Shown here: positions 6,131 to 6,460 of the stretch, in pieces
Layout of the letters: every line of letters starts with the position of its first letter
Position numbering within the stretch: the first letter of the stretch is position 1
Source of the DNA: Candidatus Faecivivens stercoravium
GTDB taxonomy: Bacteria > Bacillota > Clostridia > Oscillospirales > Ruminococcaceae
NCBI GenBank assembly: GCA_018712425.1
Contig: DVHA01000182.1
Span: 1-6,460 of the forward strand
DNA: 6,460 nt
Direction: 5' to 3'
Notes under the pieces: model-generated
Seen by the model: only the letters and a program-made list of their open reading frames with translations
Database searches by the model: none
What the model was told of the DNA's origin: nothing
Made by a program: the position numbers and the translations under genes

Positions 6131-6404
6131 ATTATAAAATGATATACGCCGTTCCGGCGTATGAGGAATGGTATACCCTTCGGGTATGATATACGCCTGC
6201 GGCGTATGAAGGTAGGCCGCAAGCGGCCTTTGATTTAAATGAAACTGCGAAGTTGGAACTGAAACCTCATGTCCAGCACCAAAAATTAAATCAGCGAGGC
6301 GTACCTTCATATTGTCCGCAGGACAATATATCACAGCCCGAAAGGCTATATCATGGCGCGCAGCGCTATATCATAGGGCGTTAGCCATCTATCATTTATA
6401 AAAC
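6131..6404. repeat. Hairpin array with imperfect terminal inverted repeats and folded centre
   Basis: The ends are TTATAAAATGATA (6132-6144) and TATCATTTATAA (6390-6401), inverted with one A inserted. Left hairpins: 6144-6162 (8-bp stem, loop TTC), 6173-6187 (6 bp, TTC), 6191-6207 (7 bp, TGC) and 6214-6229 (AGGCCGC arms). The centre is bounded by TATGAAGGTA (6205-6214) and TACCTTCATA (6302-6311), with an inner stem TGATTTAA (6231-6238) / TTAAATCA (6286-6293) around a 47-nt loop. Right hairpins: 6309-6329 (9 bp, loop GCA), 6335-6347 (AGCC/GGCT, loop CGAAA), 6353-6369 (7 bp with one wobble, GCA) and 6373-6392 (imperfect, GTTA). Linkers read TGATAT on the left and ATATCA on the right. No protein is encoded convincingly. 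It could be a non-autonomous mobile element, a structured RNA or a recombination/replication site. Confidence 0.75.
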
Positions 6405-6460
6405 ATATTCCAGCTGGCGGTCAACAGGCTCCTTTTCCACATGGGAGGCGTTTACCTCCG
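6396..6460 (-). CDS. C-terminal tail of an unidentified gene, cut by the window edge
   Basis: One minus-strand frame is open from the window edge to a TAA at 6396-6398 and encodes 20 visible residues ending in VDRQLEYVL, a plausible acidic/hydrophilic C-terminus. The other two minus frames stop early. The TAA lies within the right terminal repeat of the hairpin array, and a terminator follows at 6126-6100, the order expected for the end of a gene with an element inserted in its 3' untranslated region. The evidence is only an open frame of 20 codons, so it could be chance; no family can be named. Confidence 0.35.
   Translation of the reverse strand, partial: EVNASHVEKEPVDRQLEYVL

Noticed and set aside
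6056..6334. 92-codon minus-strand reading frame through the hairpin array
   Set aside because: Its sequence is made of hairpin arms and linkers, it crosses the terminator and the sigma promoter, and no ribosome binding site or family resemblance was seen.
6131..6404. CRISPR array
   Set aside because: The repeated units are short hairpins of differing sequence with short linkers; there are no identical direct repeats with unique spacers and no cas genes.
6412..6443. Start of a short minus-strand gene at the ATG near 6441 with GGAGG upstream
   Set aside because: The frame encodes only 16 residues before a stop and the GGAGG-to-ATG distance is long (12 nt); the alternative frame ending at 6396 is a better explanation.

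Overview
The window looks like a chromosomal segment of an anaerobic, GC-rich Gram-positive bacterium, most likely a gut-type clostridium (Oscillospirales/Ruminococcaceae-like). This is inferred from strong AGGAGG-type ribosome binding sites, a class-I hybrid cluster protein typical of strict anaerobes, a Firmicutes-style ECF sigma factor paired with a single-pass membrane protein, and intergenic spaces full of short structured repeats. No transposase, phage gene, CRISPR array, tRNA or rRNA is visible.

Layout, left to right. (1) 72-1481, minus: a PurF-family protein that keeps the PRPP-binding loop and the four Fe-S cysteines but has lost the N-terminal nucleophilic cysteine and the rest of the glutaminase site. 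A perfect 33-bp inverted repeat (1-33 and 1569-1601) flanks it. (2) 1482-2064: a divergent intergenic region of about 580 bp holding a hairpin in the leader of the PurF-like gene, three copies of a 'TTTTTCGACARGC + hairpin' motif across the left part of the window, copy A of a ~190-bp structured repeat, and a palindrome-rich hcp leader. (3) 2065-3636, plus: hcp, hydroxylamine reductase/hybrid cluster protein, with every cluster ligand present, ending in a strong intrinsic terminator. (4) 3686-3875: copy B of the ~190-bp repeat, in the same orientation as copy A, so hcp lies between direct repeats. (5) 6022-3874, minus: a two-gene operon encoding an ECF sigma factor and, overlapping it by 26 nt, a DUF4179-like membrane-anchored protein that is probably its anti-sigma factor. 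An ECF-type promoter lies just upstream (6065-6093), consistent with autoregulation. (6) 6100-6126: a UUCG-loop terminator for leftward transcription. (7) 6131-6404: a hairpin array of about 270 bp with imperfect terminal inverted repeats, a folded centre and hairpins whose loops switch strand across the centre. (8) 6396-6460: the probable C-terminal tail of a minus-strand gene that continues beyond the window.

The protein genes do not form one pathway: a purine-biosynthesis-related homologue, a stand-alone nitrosative/redox stress enzyme and a signal-responsive sigma/anti-sigma pair. The most unusual material is non-coding: the hairpin array at the right end, the paired ~190-bp repeat whose second stem changes sequence but keeps pairing, and the inverted repeat bracketing the PurF-like gene.
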